NCBI GenBank assembly: GCA_002335605.1
Contig: BEDY01000012.1
Coordinates: 186,001-250,000 of the forward strand
From: Prillingera fragicola
Lineage: Eukaryota > Basidiomycota > Tremellomycetes > Trichosporonales > Trichosporonaceae
Length of the DNA stretch: 64,000 nucleotides
Reading direction: 5' to 3'
Position 1 is the first letter of the stretch. The number at the start of each line of letters is the position of its first letter. This document shows positions 1 to 11,729 of the stretch, in pieces. The translations under genes and the position numbers were made by a program. The notes below the pieces were generated by a model, which was not told the DNA's origin, did no database searches, and worked only from the letters and a program-made list of their open reading frames with translations.

Positions 1-248
1 TGAAGCAGTGCTGTAGAGTGCTTGAATGCGATGAATGGATGATGGTTGACAAACACAAGAGTCTCGTTGCTCGTCATAGTATATTGATCTTTGCACCTCC
101 ACCTGTGATAAGATATACACTAAAATGACGTGTAATGCTTTGCACTCAACCTCCACCACAGCCTGGGCAGCTCGATCCGGTCGCATGCACCGACCTTTGT
201 ACTGTGCAACATTCAACATTCTACAACTACTGCTCACTCCACGGCAAG
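1..248. other. Upstream region of the JHD1-like gene
   Basis: The window opens upstream of the first gene and I see no separate gene here. The reading frame of the downstream gene stays open back to an ATG at 135, so part of this stretch could be translated, but the PHD finger begins just after the ATG at 249. The rest is probably 5' untranslated region and promoter. Confidence 0.4.
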
Positions 249-2795
249 ATGGGAACATCTGAACCAGACAAGGAGCCAGAAACATGTTCAATCTGTCCAT
301 CTGCCGGCCCTCCACGAAAGTCAACCACCACTCTCATTGCACCAACCCCCAATGGGTCAACAACACCGGATGACGACCAGGACGAGGCCGAGCTCGAATG
401 GGTAGCTTGTCACAAGTGCGACAAGTGGTATCATATACCCTGCGTCGTGTTTAATCAGGATTTCAAGGCTACCAGCTTGCCCGAGGAGCTGCGTGTTGAG
501 ATCGATGCCAGCTCAGAGGGCATCTGGTATGACTGGACGGCGCGAGTGGACCGATGGTGAGTGCGATGTTCGGGACAGCGTTGACTGGGACAGGTACTGT
601 GAGCCATGTATCGTCTTCTCCACGTCGCCCGATAATCCGCGCCCACCGAGGCAGCCACTCGCCACGACGTTGAAGAAGTCACGCAAGAAGCGGCCATCTA
701 CTTCTGGTTCCCCGACTTCCAAGCGAGCGCGTCTGCAACCCGCCACAGCTTCATCGAGCGTCAATGGCTCAGAGCCTCCAACAGCAGAGGTCGCATCAGC
801 AGAAGGAAGACCGAAGCGCAAAGCTGCTCTGGACAGACCCGACTATCTCAACATGCACAACCACAATCCCACCCCGACCAAGGCGTGGCTTGACTTAATC
901 AAGGATCCCAAGAAACACGGCCGCGTGATCATGAATGGTACGTGTTTAATCTGATAAGTGAAGCAGATCTGACTCGGTAGACAACTTTCCACGCGTTCCA
1001 GGCAGCTTGTTACGCAAGGAATGGATCGAGTCTGGCACAAGCGCTTCGGACGTCTCTGTTGGCACCACGGCGCCACCGGCGCAGTTTCCGCCTACGCTGT
1101 TCTACGGACCTACGCGAGAGCCGTTGGTTGTGCGCGCCGAGGATGGCGGGCTCACATCTATGGGAGGCATGGTCCCGGACCCCAGCCTAACGGTCGACGA
1201 CGTCGCGAGGCTCGTTGGGCCTGATAAGATGGTCGACGTCATTGGTGAGCCCAAGAGCATTTGACATGTACAGCGGGCTGACACCGTAGACGTCGCAACG
1301 CAACAGTCCTCCCAATGGCCCCTCTCCAAATGGGCCGCGTATGTCAAAGCGCGCGCAGACCCTGGTGCAGCAGGCAGCTCAAAAGTGTATAACATAATCT
1401 CGCTCGAGATCTCCGGCACCGAACTGGCCAAGCACGTCCGTGTTCCGCGGATCGTGAGCGAAATTGATTGGGTCGAGAACTTTTGGCACTTTCCCGGTGG
1501 AAAGGACGCCACAATGCGCGCGCGCCTTGCTGAGGAAGCGGGAGAGCCGCTGCCTATGGCGGCGGGTAAGGGCAAGGTGCGCACTGCTTGGCCAAAGGTC
1601 CAGCTTTACTGCTTGGTGAGTTGCAGAACACGTTTAGAGCTGATGACAGATGGGTATGAAAGACTCGTGGACCGACTGGCATGTCGATTTTGCCGCTTCG
1701 TCGGTGTACTACAGCATCCACACGGGATGCAAGGTGTTCTTCTTCATCCGCCCCACGGATGCCAACTTGGCAGCGTTTGCACAGTGGTCTGGCTCGGAAG
1801 ACCTGCAGCAATCAACCTGGCTGCCCGACATGTGCGACGAAGTGCGTAAAGTCACGCTGCACGCCGGGGATACCATGATCATCCCAGCGGGGTATATTCA
1901 TGCAGTCTACACGCCCGTGGACTCGATTGTTTTTGGAGGCAACTTTGTGCACTCGTACGATATACCGACGCAGCTACGCACCCGGCAGATCGAGATCGAC
2001 ACCGGCGTGCCGCTGAGGCAGAGATTTCCGTTCTTTGACAAGCTGTGCTGGTACGTGGCCCAGAGCTTTGTATCGACACTCCGCGACTTGCGAGCATACA
2101 AGCCCAACTCGAAAGCAGTAGTGGTACGACCGCACGAACGCGTTCTGCGTGGTTTGGTCGTTCTCGCGCGTTTCTTGGTCCAAGAAACCGATGTCTTGGA
2201 GGACGCACAAGCAGAGGACAAGAAACGCAAATCCATCTGGAACCGGGTGCCAGCCGAAGTAGACCAGCCGGCGGCACTAGCGCATGAGCTGCTCTGGCGC
2301 GCCGAGCGCGAACTCCCCGATGCGTGGGAGGATGAGGATGAAGTCAAAGTGGCTTCGTCCTCAAAGAAACGTAAGACCGCGCCGGTCAAGCAACAGCCAG
2401 CGACGGGGAAGAAGGGGATGAAGCTCCTGGACCGCCCGCAGGAAGCCAGGGTGTGGCAATTCAGCCCCGCACCATGGGATCAGGCCGAGCATCCCATCAA
2501 CCAGAGCACCACCGCTGTGCGCCTTCCGCGGCCTGGGCTGGAGGCAGCTGGAGAAGAGGAGGCGAGGCAGGATACGGCGACCTACCACCAGAGTCGGGTC
2601 CGGGTCAAGGCCGACTCGGGAGAGGTTGTGAGGGAGGAGCAGGACATTGTGTTCACTGAGACGCGGGTTACGTGGCCTGCCGGGGCTGAGGGGTCGGGTG
2701 TGGCCAACTCAGAGGTCAAGGCCGAGGACGGTGTTGTTGAGCCGTCATCAGGTCTTCCAGCAGTCCTTGACGCTGGGGCGAATGGCTCGACGTAA
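249..2795 (+). CDS. JHD1: JHDM1/KDM2-type histone lysine demethylase (PHD + JmjC)
   Basis: Predicted nuclear Fe(II)/2-oxoglutarate-dependent demethylase, by family acting on H3K36me1/2. Five exons: 249-556, 594-937, 981-1244, 1290-1615 and 1650-2795, giving 795 aa. An N-terminal PHD finger covers residues 13-108: C13/C16, C54/C57 (CHKCDKW), H62/C65 and C105/C108 (WYCEPC, created by joining exons 1 and 2). The JmjC core lies around residues 300-530: VYNIISLEIS, IDWVENFW, the iron ligands H425-x-D427 (WHVDF) and H498 (IPAGYIHAVY), and the 2-oxoglutarate lysine K442. All catalytic residues are present, so the enzyme looks active. The C-terminus is basic and low in complexity. The start at 249 puts the first zinc cysteines at residue 13; the in-frame ATG at 135 would add 38 residues without recognisable features. 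A second PHD gene follows 227 bp downstream on the same strand. Confidence 0.9.
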
Positions 2796-3022
2796 TCTAG
2801 AGTATCCCGAGCAGCACTGTGATTACCTCCCATCTCGCCATCCACCCATGCGTGCTCGCGATCCGACCATAGCTTGTGTGTTGTACGTAATCAAAATCAA
2901 TGACGTGTACTAATTTGCCACCCAAAGCCCGGATTGTTGCTGTCTAATCTCTCCACCCCCCAAAACATCTTGTTTAGCCGTTTCTCACACTTCCATCCAT
3001 CCTCTCCAGGACAGCTAACGAC

Positions 3023-6000
3023 ATGACCGACCCAGCAGACGCAGCCCCCGCCCCAACACGGACAAGCACGCGCGTGAGGAACAAGAGCTCGCGCGCCCTC
3101 GAGAGCGAGACCACGGACCGCCTCCTGGCCGCAGCAAAGGACAAGGCCAAGAACTCGACCACTGCCGCAGCGACTGCAGAGGACGTGGCAGGAGTGCAAC
3201 AAGAGGCAGGAGAGGAGGATGAAGCCGCTGAGGGGAGCAAACCTGGTCGTCGGAGTACGCGTGCGTCGGCGCCAAAGGCGGCGGTTGAGAAGAAGAAGCG
3301 GGCATACAAGTACTGTTTATGCAAGGAGCGCAAGCCCGGGCCTATGATTCAGTGTGGAGAGTGTGAGGATTGGTGAGTTGTTTCGATTCTGCGTGACTGT
3401 GTAGGCAGGGTGTGGGTGAGGGGATGGCGTGGGGTGGTGGGGCGAGCCGTGTGGTCGCGTGCGGTGTCGTGTGACACCCCCACCTGATCCTCGTCCCCAC
3501 TACATCCTCACTTGCTGTCGATGCCTAGCCCTACGTCCCGGGCGGATGGATGACAGCGCTGACGACTAGGTTCCACTTCGAGTGCATTGGCCTCTCAGAA
3601 GACGACGCAGAGAAGATTCGTAAGTTCATGCCCTTTCCACTCGCCTTGGAGCAACCACCAACACAAGCAGACCAATACTCGTGCAAGGCCTGCGAGGACA
3701 AGACGGGCAAGACAACAACATGTAAGTGCAACTCATCAACACTCACCACATTCAAGGCCTCGCCCAGCGAGCACTGGATTTATGTATTTCTCCACACATC
3801 ACACCACACCAGTAGTTGTAGACTTTCAGACGCGCTTGTGCCGGGTTCACCCTCTCGCTCGTGCTCGTGCTCGTCGCGCTCGTCCGTTCGTCTTTTCGCG
3901 TCCGTTGGTGGTTTCTCTGCGTGTCGCACTTGCTGCTGGAGGTTGAGCGGGAGCGTCGAGAAGCCAGAGACGAGAAGCAACGAGCTAAGAAGGCGAGGGC
4001 TATGGTGCCGGCTCGCGGCACCTCACCAGCCCGCCTGCCATCATTGAGGCCCTTGACATGCGCACTGTCTACTGTGATGTGCACTTGCTTCGGAACTGCT
4101 GCCTGGGCAGGAGTATGGTGTTGCTGCACATAGTCAGGAGGCGTTCCGGCGTCGTCGTGTCTTCGTGTCGTGCAACTTAGCCATCACCATTCCTGTCTAC
4201 TTGTATCTTGTACCCATGACCCGCCCCCACCTACTCCGTTTACCCCTTCCGGGAGCCATGCTGACCCACAGTCAAACCCGACCCCGAAAGCGTCCCCAAC
4301 AGCGAAGCCAAGGAGCCCGAACCCGTCAAGAAACCCGCACGGAGACCGCCGAAGAAGGCCAGCAAGCGCACGGCCGCCAAGGTGGGTGCTACACCACACG
4401 CAAAAGCTAACGTGACAGGTCAAAGCCAAGCCGAAAGCGGACGACGCTGACGACGCCGACGTGCCGAGCCCAGCCGCCGAGGACAGCAGCTCGTCCGAGG
4501 ACGACGGCTCGGACGCCGAGCCAAGCGAAGCCGAGTCGGATGGTTCCTACGACTCTGCCACGGCCAAACGCCCCGCGAAGCGTGCGCGCGCCGCGTCGCC
4601 GCCAAAGTCACCTGCAAAGCCCAGACGCGCGAGCACGTCGGTCCAGCGCCGGCCAAGCGTGCCCGAGCGCAAGGCTTCGACCTCCGAGTCCAAGCCGGCG
4701 TCCAAACCCGAGGCCCTTCCGGCTGCCCGCCTGTATGTGGCTGACAAGATGGGTGCGACGATCCGCGCCATCTTTGGCGAAGACCAGATGGACGCTGCGG
4801 CTGCCGAGGAGTACGGCAAGCAAGTTGAGTTGGCGCTGTTTGCACACTTGAAGGAGAATATCAAGGGCAAGGAGACTGCGGGGGGACGATACAAGTGAGT
4901 CGCGCTTCCGGCTTGGACTGACGTGCCAGGGCACAGTTTAACTTGATCCACGGGTCGTTGGGCAAGGAAGTGCGGCCTGACCTCAAGGAGTCGATCGTGG
5001 ACGGAACCCTCACCCCTGCGAAAGTTGCGCTCTTGACGTCGCTCGAGCTGGCTACCGCTGAGCAGCTGGAGGAGATCCAGCGCGCTGAAAAGGAAGCTCT
5101 GCGGCAGGCAGTCAAGTTTGAAGAGGAGGTCGTGTCGATGCGCGCGGGACGTGACGGGATTGAGGTCATTGAGAGCAATCGCGAGGACGAGCTTGCAAAG
5201 CTTGCACGCAGGGAGGAGGAGCAGCGGCGCAGGGAGAGCGGCCAGCTCGAGCCCGAGGATCTCGATATGGGGCGGCGAGAGAGCGAGGACTCGACGCGGC
5301 GCGAGAGCGTCGACGTACCCGGCTCGCCGACCGCGATCGTGCATCCGTCCGCGTCACCCAAGTCGCCTATAGCCGAGGCCTCGCCGATTGTGCGCCGCTT
5401 CAAGCCTCAGCCCGTTGTGCGTAAGCCGAGCATGGACCTCAATTCGGCTTGGGGCACGAAGGACAGCGATGCGATGGACGTCGACTACTCGGGCGAGCAG
5501 GACCAGGACGCCATTGATCTCTCCGACATCATGGGCGGCAATGAGGAGGAGGATATTGGGTATGCCGAGGAGGCGGAGCAGGAGGCTGCCGAAGACAAGG
5601 CTGCCATCGCCGCTTTCGTTGCCAAGCCTGTTCTGTGGAGTGGGGGCATCACCAACCCCGCTGCCGAGGGCGCTGTCACGCCGCGCATGGAGCTCCGCCT
5701 TGTCAGTGGTCGCACGACGCCTCCGGGTGCGTATTGGAAGCACCTCCTGCCCCAGGATCCTGTGGCCATCACGGGCCGCGTGCCGACCGCCACGTCGCTG
5801 CAGTACCTCGCCGACCGCCGGCTGGATAGGACCAAGGAGCTGACCACGGTTGCGTTCAGTCTCACCCCCGACGCGTCGACGGAAGAGAAGCTGGCTTGGG
5901 ACGAGTTGATTGAATTCCACGTCTCGCGAGAGTGAGTACCCGACATACAACAGCGCAGCACTGACATTCCAGCCGCCACGCAATCTACCACCCCTATGGC

Positions 6001-6723
6001 AACCGCCCACCGCCCGACGCCGCACGTGAACTTTATCTTGTCCCTCTGCGCGCCTCTGACGCCGTCCCCGACCTCTTCGACATGGTCGACAACTTTACCC
6101 TCCCCCGCTTCGGCCGCAAGGAAGCCGTCCTCATTGGCGTCTTTGTCGCCAACAGGGACACGCCCAGCAACTCTGCCGCCCGCTCACCAGCCGACTCGCA
6201 CGCCCGCATACCCCCAACCGGCCCGCGCAATCAGCCCTCACCGCCGGCACCCCCCGCACCGTCGCCGAACCCGCACCTCGCAGCCCTGCTGGCCGGCCTC
6301 GACCCGGCAGCAATCGCAGCCGCAGCCGCAGCAGGCGGCGGCTCGCCAGTCGTCCCCGGCCTCTCGCCAGTGACGCAGCAGGGCCGCTCACCCATCGCCC
6401 CTCCACCGGGACGCTCACCGCTCCCACCTCCCCAGCAGCCCCGCCCACCGCCTGGAGGCGCCCCCATGCCGCCGGGGGGTATGCCGCCGTTCCCGCCCCG
6501 ACCGCCGTTCCCGCCTACTGGCTTCCCGGCGCCGCCTCCTGGCTACGGACCTCCGCCGCCTGGGGGTGGATACCCCGGCGGCCAGGGGCAGCGTCTGCCG
6601 CCTCCCGGCCCAGCATACAGGAGTCCGAGGGAGGGATACAGTCCCAACGCTTCGCGAGGCGGGGGTGGGTGGGGCCGCCCGCCGCCTCGGGGACCTAGGG
6701 ATGATGGATACAGAAGGCGTTAA
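3023..6723 (+). CDS. BYE1: BYE1-like PHD / TFIIS-central / SPOC transcription factor
   Basis: Nuclear RNA polymerase II-associated factor of the Bye1/PHF3/Dido family; in yeast Bye1 binds H3K4me3 through its PHD finger and the polymerase through its TFIIS-like domain. Exons 3023-3372, 3570-3619, 3671-3721, 4272-4381, 4419-4894, 4930-5931 and 5973-6723 give 929 aa. The PHD finger (about residues 97-150) is assembled from three exons (YCLC, CGECEDW, FHFECIGL, YSCKAC). An acidic/basic linker with nuclear-signal-like clusters follows, then the TFIIS central domain (about 290-410; ADKMGATIRAIFGE, KENIKGK, NLIHGSLGKEVRPDL), the SPOC domain (about 575-745; VLWSGGI, YWKHLLP, LIEFHVSRD) and a Pro/Gly-rich tail. 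Intron 3722-4271 is 550 nt, far longer than its neighbours; the frame across it is preserved, but small extra exons inside it cannot be excluded. Confidence 0.88.
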
Positions 6724-6950
6724 TTGGGGTGTCGTTCATAGACTAGCACGTTAATAGCAGAGAGATTGGTGTATATATTTATGTACCTGTGCACGTCGTC
6801 TTGGCTCAGAGACACAGTCCATGCATCAAGCAATGCAACGACATCCCGGCATGTCTATAGTCTATCCGAGGCGCTCCGAGACGACGGCAGTGAGGACGGT
6901 GATGCTGCGGCGTTAGCTCTCCGATCTGCACCTCGCGAGCGTCCCTCGAC

Positions 6951-8310
6951 TCACTCATCAATCTTGCCCCCCTCATACCGCTCCTTGTGCTTTGCCGCCT
7001 CGATCTCAAACGGCGTCTTCCACCCCTTGCCCCCGTCCTCTTTACCTGTGCGCGTCATTGCTGCGCGGCCAGCAGCGACGAGGACGTCGGCGAGGAGCCG
7101 CGCGTGCTCCGCCGTCCGCTCGTCGCGCGACAGGTGCGCGTTGGGCTCCGAGGAGAGGAGGGAGAGGATGGCCGTGTTCAGGTGCGGAATGTGGGCCGCT
7201 GGGAGGTTGTCGCTTAGGCCGTCCGACTGAACCGTTAGCAACACTTGGATGTGTGGGGAGCTTACGTAGAGAACGACAACGTCGCCTGCCTGGAGGTCAA
7301 ACTCCATGCGCTCGCCGCGCGAGGGCGTGTCCTCGATTGCTTCGCCGCGCTTCATCTTTTCGGGAATCTTGGAGAGCTGGTACTGATCGTGTGTCAGTGG
7401 GTGTTGAACGTGAAGCGTCGCGGAACTCACGGGGCAGTTGAAGAAGTGGGTCTGGGACTGGGTCTCAAACACTGACTGGCCCTTGCGCAGAATCGTGAAC
7501 CCAGAGTCACCAAGGCTGTCCAACAGTCAGCGTCTCCCAGCACCAAGCCAAGACTCAAAGACCTACTTGACAGCCCGCCCCTTGCCGTCCTCGCCCAAGC
7601 TCATGCCAACCGCCGTAGCGCTGCCAGCAGGCACGGCGTCGTCCTTTGCCACTGCGGCGTAGGCCTTGTCGAGCGCGTCCCACGGTGCGAGGCTGGGGGC
7701 AGCCATGAGAGCTTGCGCGTAGTGGAACATGAGCGCCTGGGAGTAGAGCGCCGGGTCGTAGTGGGGGGCCCAGCCGCCGACCCCGTCAGAGAGCGCAATG
7801 TGGGTCTGCCGTCAGCAATTGCTCAGACCCAGGCTGCTGATAAAGCGTTGCCGTAGCACCTCCTGCTCGTGCGCACGCGCACAGCATGAGTAGCGGCGCG
7901 GCTACGCCGACACCAAACAGCACGTCTTCGTCGACACCCCCTCACGACCCGTCTCGTCGTCCCCGTCCGCCAAGACTCACAAAGGCACCCCCATCAACGA
8001 TTCCAAAAAAGTCCTCTCCAGCGCCCCACTTCCTCACCCGCTCCCCCAACCCAACAGCCCAGCCGCCATCCCCCTCTTCGCCCTCGGTAGGCCTCAACTC
8101 TCCGCGGCCAGCAGGCAGGGCCTTCATGCCGTCGACCCACTTGCCGAGCTTTGTCGGCTGGCCCGCAAAGCCCTGGCTCCCCGCTGGTCCGTTGCGGTGC
8201 ACAAACGGCGGGCTCTGCTTGGCTGCATAGCTGATTCCGAGGGCGTAGCTTAATGCTGGCTTGGTGGTGGCCGCTGCGGCGGCGTTGGCGAGTCGTGCTG
8301 AGACGCGCAT
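6951..8310 (-). CDS. PTC7: PTC7-type PP2C protein phosphatase, mitochondrial
   Basis: Metal-dependent Ser/Thr phosphatase of the Ptc7/PPTC7 group, which in yeast acts in mitochondria (coenzyme Q biosynthesis is the best known target). Exons in gene order: 8310-7981, 7805-7567, 7515-7431, 7382-7266 and 7226-6951, giving 348 aa. The chosen ATG gives an N-terminus rich in Arg, Ala and Ser without acidic residues (MRVSARLANAAAAATTKP), a typical mitochondrial presequence. The catalytic motifs are GED at the end of exon 1, LSDGVGGW (D117), NLGDSGF and YSDGLSDN (D259). Splicing joins GGAF to THIALSDGVGGW, restoring the family spacing. The first intron (175 nt) is longer than the others (39-51 nt). 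An upstream in-frame ATG at 8448 would add 46 residues and hide the presequence. Confidence 0.88.
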
Positions 8311-8759
8311 CGCTGGAAAGACAGTGGTGGAGAGAGTGGGAGAGTGCAACAAGGTCAACAGTCGCCGGGTGGAGGTTCGGCAAAGTTGAGGGGAGGGGAG
8401 CAGATCGGCTCGGCTCGGTCGCCAATGGGCATCCGACCAACTAAACACGTCTTGTGCATGTCGCGTGACTATCTAGCCAAGTTCAACATCCAAGCCAACA
8501 GCGTGAACAGCCTCTGCGACTGTGGCTTGCAGCACGCGTTTCCGGACATGGTACACGTCGGGACCAGTGGTGGTACCTTGATGATCCCAAGTGGGCACTC
8601 ACTCCGAGACACCCGGCGAGTCCTACGACTTTTGTAACATGTCAGCAGCAAAGTGATGCGAGGGTCAGAGACGCCAAGTCATTGAGTGGCAGAAAGCGGA
8701 GAAGGAACGATACATGCGGAAACACGCGTACGGCCAGCGCTAAACACAGGATCAGCCCA
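8311..8759. other. Intergenic region between two minus-strand genes
   Basis: This 449 bp stretch holds the promoter/5' UTR of the PTC7-like gene and the 3' end of the membrane-protein gene that starts upstream on the same strand. No conserved reading frame, tRNA or repeat is visible. Confidence 0.5.
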
Positions 8760-11729
8760 TCAAACACCGCCGTAGACACTGTTCCAGCGGGGATCATACT
8801 CTGGCGGCGGCGGGGCGGGGGACGACGCCTCCTCGCCGCCGAAAGTGTTGCTCTCCCTCTTGGCGGGGGTGGCGCCTTCCTTGCTGTTCTCGACTGGCAT
8901 AGGTGTGGGTGGCTTCGGTGTCGTGTCGCCGGCAGAGGGGGTGGAGGGCTTGGGTGACGGTGGGGGCATGGTGAGTGCGATTGCGGATCCCGACGCCGAG
9001 ACCTCGCCCGTTTTAGGTCTCGTGCGGAGCGGCGAGGTGCCGCCGGGAGAAGCGAATGAGCCGTCGAAAAGGGGCGAGTCGAGGTCGGAGCCAAAGAACA
9101 GACTGAGCGCTGGAGCGCGCGAGGCCGGGCGGGAGGCTACGATTGAGCCTGTCGAGACGGTGTTGACCGAGCTGAGAGATTGGACAGAGCTGTGCGCTGT
9201 TACCGGCTGAAGGGGCTTGGGGGCCGATGAGACGCTTGATGGTGCAGCTGGGAGGGGACGCGGTGCGGGTGGCAGCGGGCCAGCGGGAGGTGAGCCTTGA
9301 GGGGGGAGAGCGTGCGCGACAACAGAAGACGGGGTAGAAGCGGGGGACGGGGCAGTGTTGAACGACTGCTGCGTTGTGGCAGATTCGCGCCGGGATGACG
9401 CGGCAGTGACCATGGGAGTGGTAGAGGCTGCACGGCCTTGGGCGTTAGTCAGCGCAGCCGACAGCATTGTGGGAGTCGGCGATGTCGATCGGTTGGATGG
9501 CGTCGGGGGGGGGGGCTGCTTGGGGGGAGGCTGCCTTGGTGACGACTGCCTCGAGGCGGCAGGCGCATTGGGTTCGAGAACGAGATCAGACGGGACGGCT
9601 TTGCGGCGAGGTCCCGTCGATGTGCGCTTAGGTGCCACATCGGTGAGATTGGGCGGCTGCAGCCCTACAGCAGGCGAGGCGGGAGGTGAGGTGAGCTTGT
9701 AACCAGCTTCATCCCACTTAGTCATCGGCCCACTGTGGGACCCCGAGGAGCCACCGGACAAGGGCGGCTCGTTGGAAGCCAAAGGAGCGAGGACAACACC
9801 GGGAGACAAATCACGGCCGTAGGTAGTCTTGCCGACCATTGGAGGAACAAAGGGCATGGAAGGGTCGCGAATAGGCCCACCGTCCTGGTGCTGAACTATA
9901 CCACCGTAAGCTGAGGACGGGACGATGGGAGGAGGCGACATGCCTGGGTGTGCTGCGTGGGCGACGAGAGGGTGGGAGCTATCTGTGCCATCGGAGAGAC
10001 GCGGGACATGCCTTGACATTGATTGAGCGGGGTACTGCGATGGAACACCAGACATAGCCGAGGCGTAGGATGTCTGCCTTGATCCAATGGGGTACCCATT
10101 GTCAGACCCCGTGTGCTGATTGAAGCCACTGTGTGGACTGTTGTGATAGCCGTATGAGTCGTGAGAAGGGGACGCATTGCGATATTGCTGCGCATGCTGC
10201 TGGAACCCAGCGCCAGCAACGCCAGGTCCAGGATATCCACCTCCATACTCATTGACGTAACCCTGCTGCCCCATGCGGGGGTCAAAGCGCGCATTCGGGT
10301 CGTGGTACGAGTTGGAACGGCTCGTGTCGGCATAGGGGTCCATGCCCATCGCCCCACCGTATCCTTGCGGCTGAGGACCGTGATACTCGGTGTAGTCGTG
10401 GGCAGACTGGCGCGGGGTAGAGACACCATATAAGGCCGGAGCGCCGCGGTTGGGTTCTTCAAGAGGCTCAAGCTCGTACCTGTCGCCATACGCAACGAGC
10501 GCCATGGGAGTGTCGGCCGGGTCGTCACGGCGGTGTCCGTAGGCGTCTAGTTCTACATGTTAGCACTGCTGGGGTTTGCGAGACTTACGGTGCTGACTTC
10601 CGCCGCGGCGGTGAGGGAACGGTGAGATGCTAGGACTGTCCGCAAGTCTGATTGATTCGCGCATTCTACAGCGTCAGCACGGTTGACCAACGCCACTCAC
10701 TCGTTCTTTTTCCTCCTCCTGCTACAATAGTACATAATACCAACAATCAGTACCACCATGACGACGCCGCCGACGACGGCTCCTACTATAATCGTGTTAC
10801 TCGGGCCAGACGCTGCAACTGGGGCAGAAGTCTGCGAAGCAGAAGGCGAAGGCGTAACAGTTTTTGTTTTGACGACTTTTGAGATTGATAAGGATGTGGA
10901 ACTGGTTGAGCTTGTGGAGCTGCTTGTGGACGACGGCTTGTTGCTCGTCGAGCTCGAGGTGCTGCTGGCGACCGTGCTCGTGCTACTTCGCACACTAGAG
11001 GTGCTAGACCGAACACTTGAGGATGAGGAGGTTGGGGCGCTCGAACTGGATGCCACTGTGGGTGTTGGATCGGCGGAGGTGTAGGCCGTGATAGACGGAT
11101 TGTATCCAGCGGGGACTGAGATGTTAGCCGTCTGCGTCTGCGTCTCTTCACTGCACTCACCGCACGTGCCAGTGCACTTGTCACAAGAGTTGCTACCGCA
11201 CGAGTATCCGGCTTGACAGAATGTCCTACCATCTGCATTGGATCAGCTCGTTACCTTCTGCGTCGCCCAGGTGTCACTGACCTGGAGGACAGCAAACAAC
11301 ATCCAAGGCCAAGCACCTGCCACCAGCTACACACATGGACATCCCTGTCGAGCATGTAACCAGCGCACGCCCAGCCAGGGTATTGTTGTACCCATCCAGA
11401 CCACTCAGCTCGTTGCCATACCATGATAAGCCAAACGGCATAGTATCGGGCATGACACTGATGACTTCAGCTACCAAGATGTCCTCGGACAATGGAGCCC
11501 GGTCGTGTGGCTGCGCGTGCACGGGGGGTGACATCTCTTGGCGTGCTAGCCCAGGAGGTTGGCGATTATCGTGGGTATGCTGGTCGTAAAGAGGTAAACC
11601 GTCGTCTAAGGATGGATCACTGACATGGTGCCGCTTTTCTAGTGGGCCACCATGCGTGGCACCTCGTGCGCGCGGTTCGCCTTTTGAAAGCTCGGGCCGA
11701 ACTCGTCGAGAGCGATGAAAGAAGTTCAT
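8760..11729 (-). CDS. Cys-rich, Ser/Thr-rich single-span membrane protein with long Pro-rich tail (sensor-like)
   Basis: Exons 11729(?)-11282, 11232-11161, 11115-10701, 10665-10589 and 10552-8760; about 934 aa as drawn. The extracellular part has a cysteine cluster (residues about 128-173: VTCSTGMSMC, CCPPG, FCQAGYSCGSNSCDKCTGTC). A stalk of about 100 residues made mostly of Ser, Thr and Val follows and would be heavily O-mannosylated. Next come one transmembrane segment (TIIVGAVVGGVVMVVLIVGI), a basic stop-transfer CSRRRKK, and a cytoplasmic tail of over 600 residues rich in Pro, Ser, Tyr, Gly and Gln, with many PPxP motifs. This is the plan of fungal wall-stress or Mid2-like sensors, but I recognise no named family. 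No signal peptide is visible after the ATG at 11729, so the first exon is uncertain; a secretion signal may lie in an upstream exon. The splice frames of the last four exons are secure. Confidence 0.7.
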
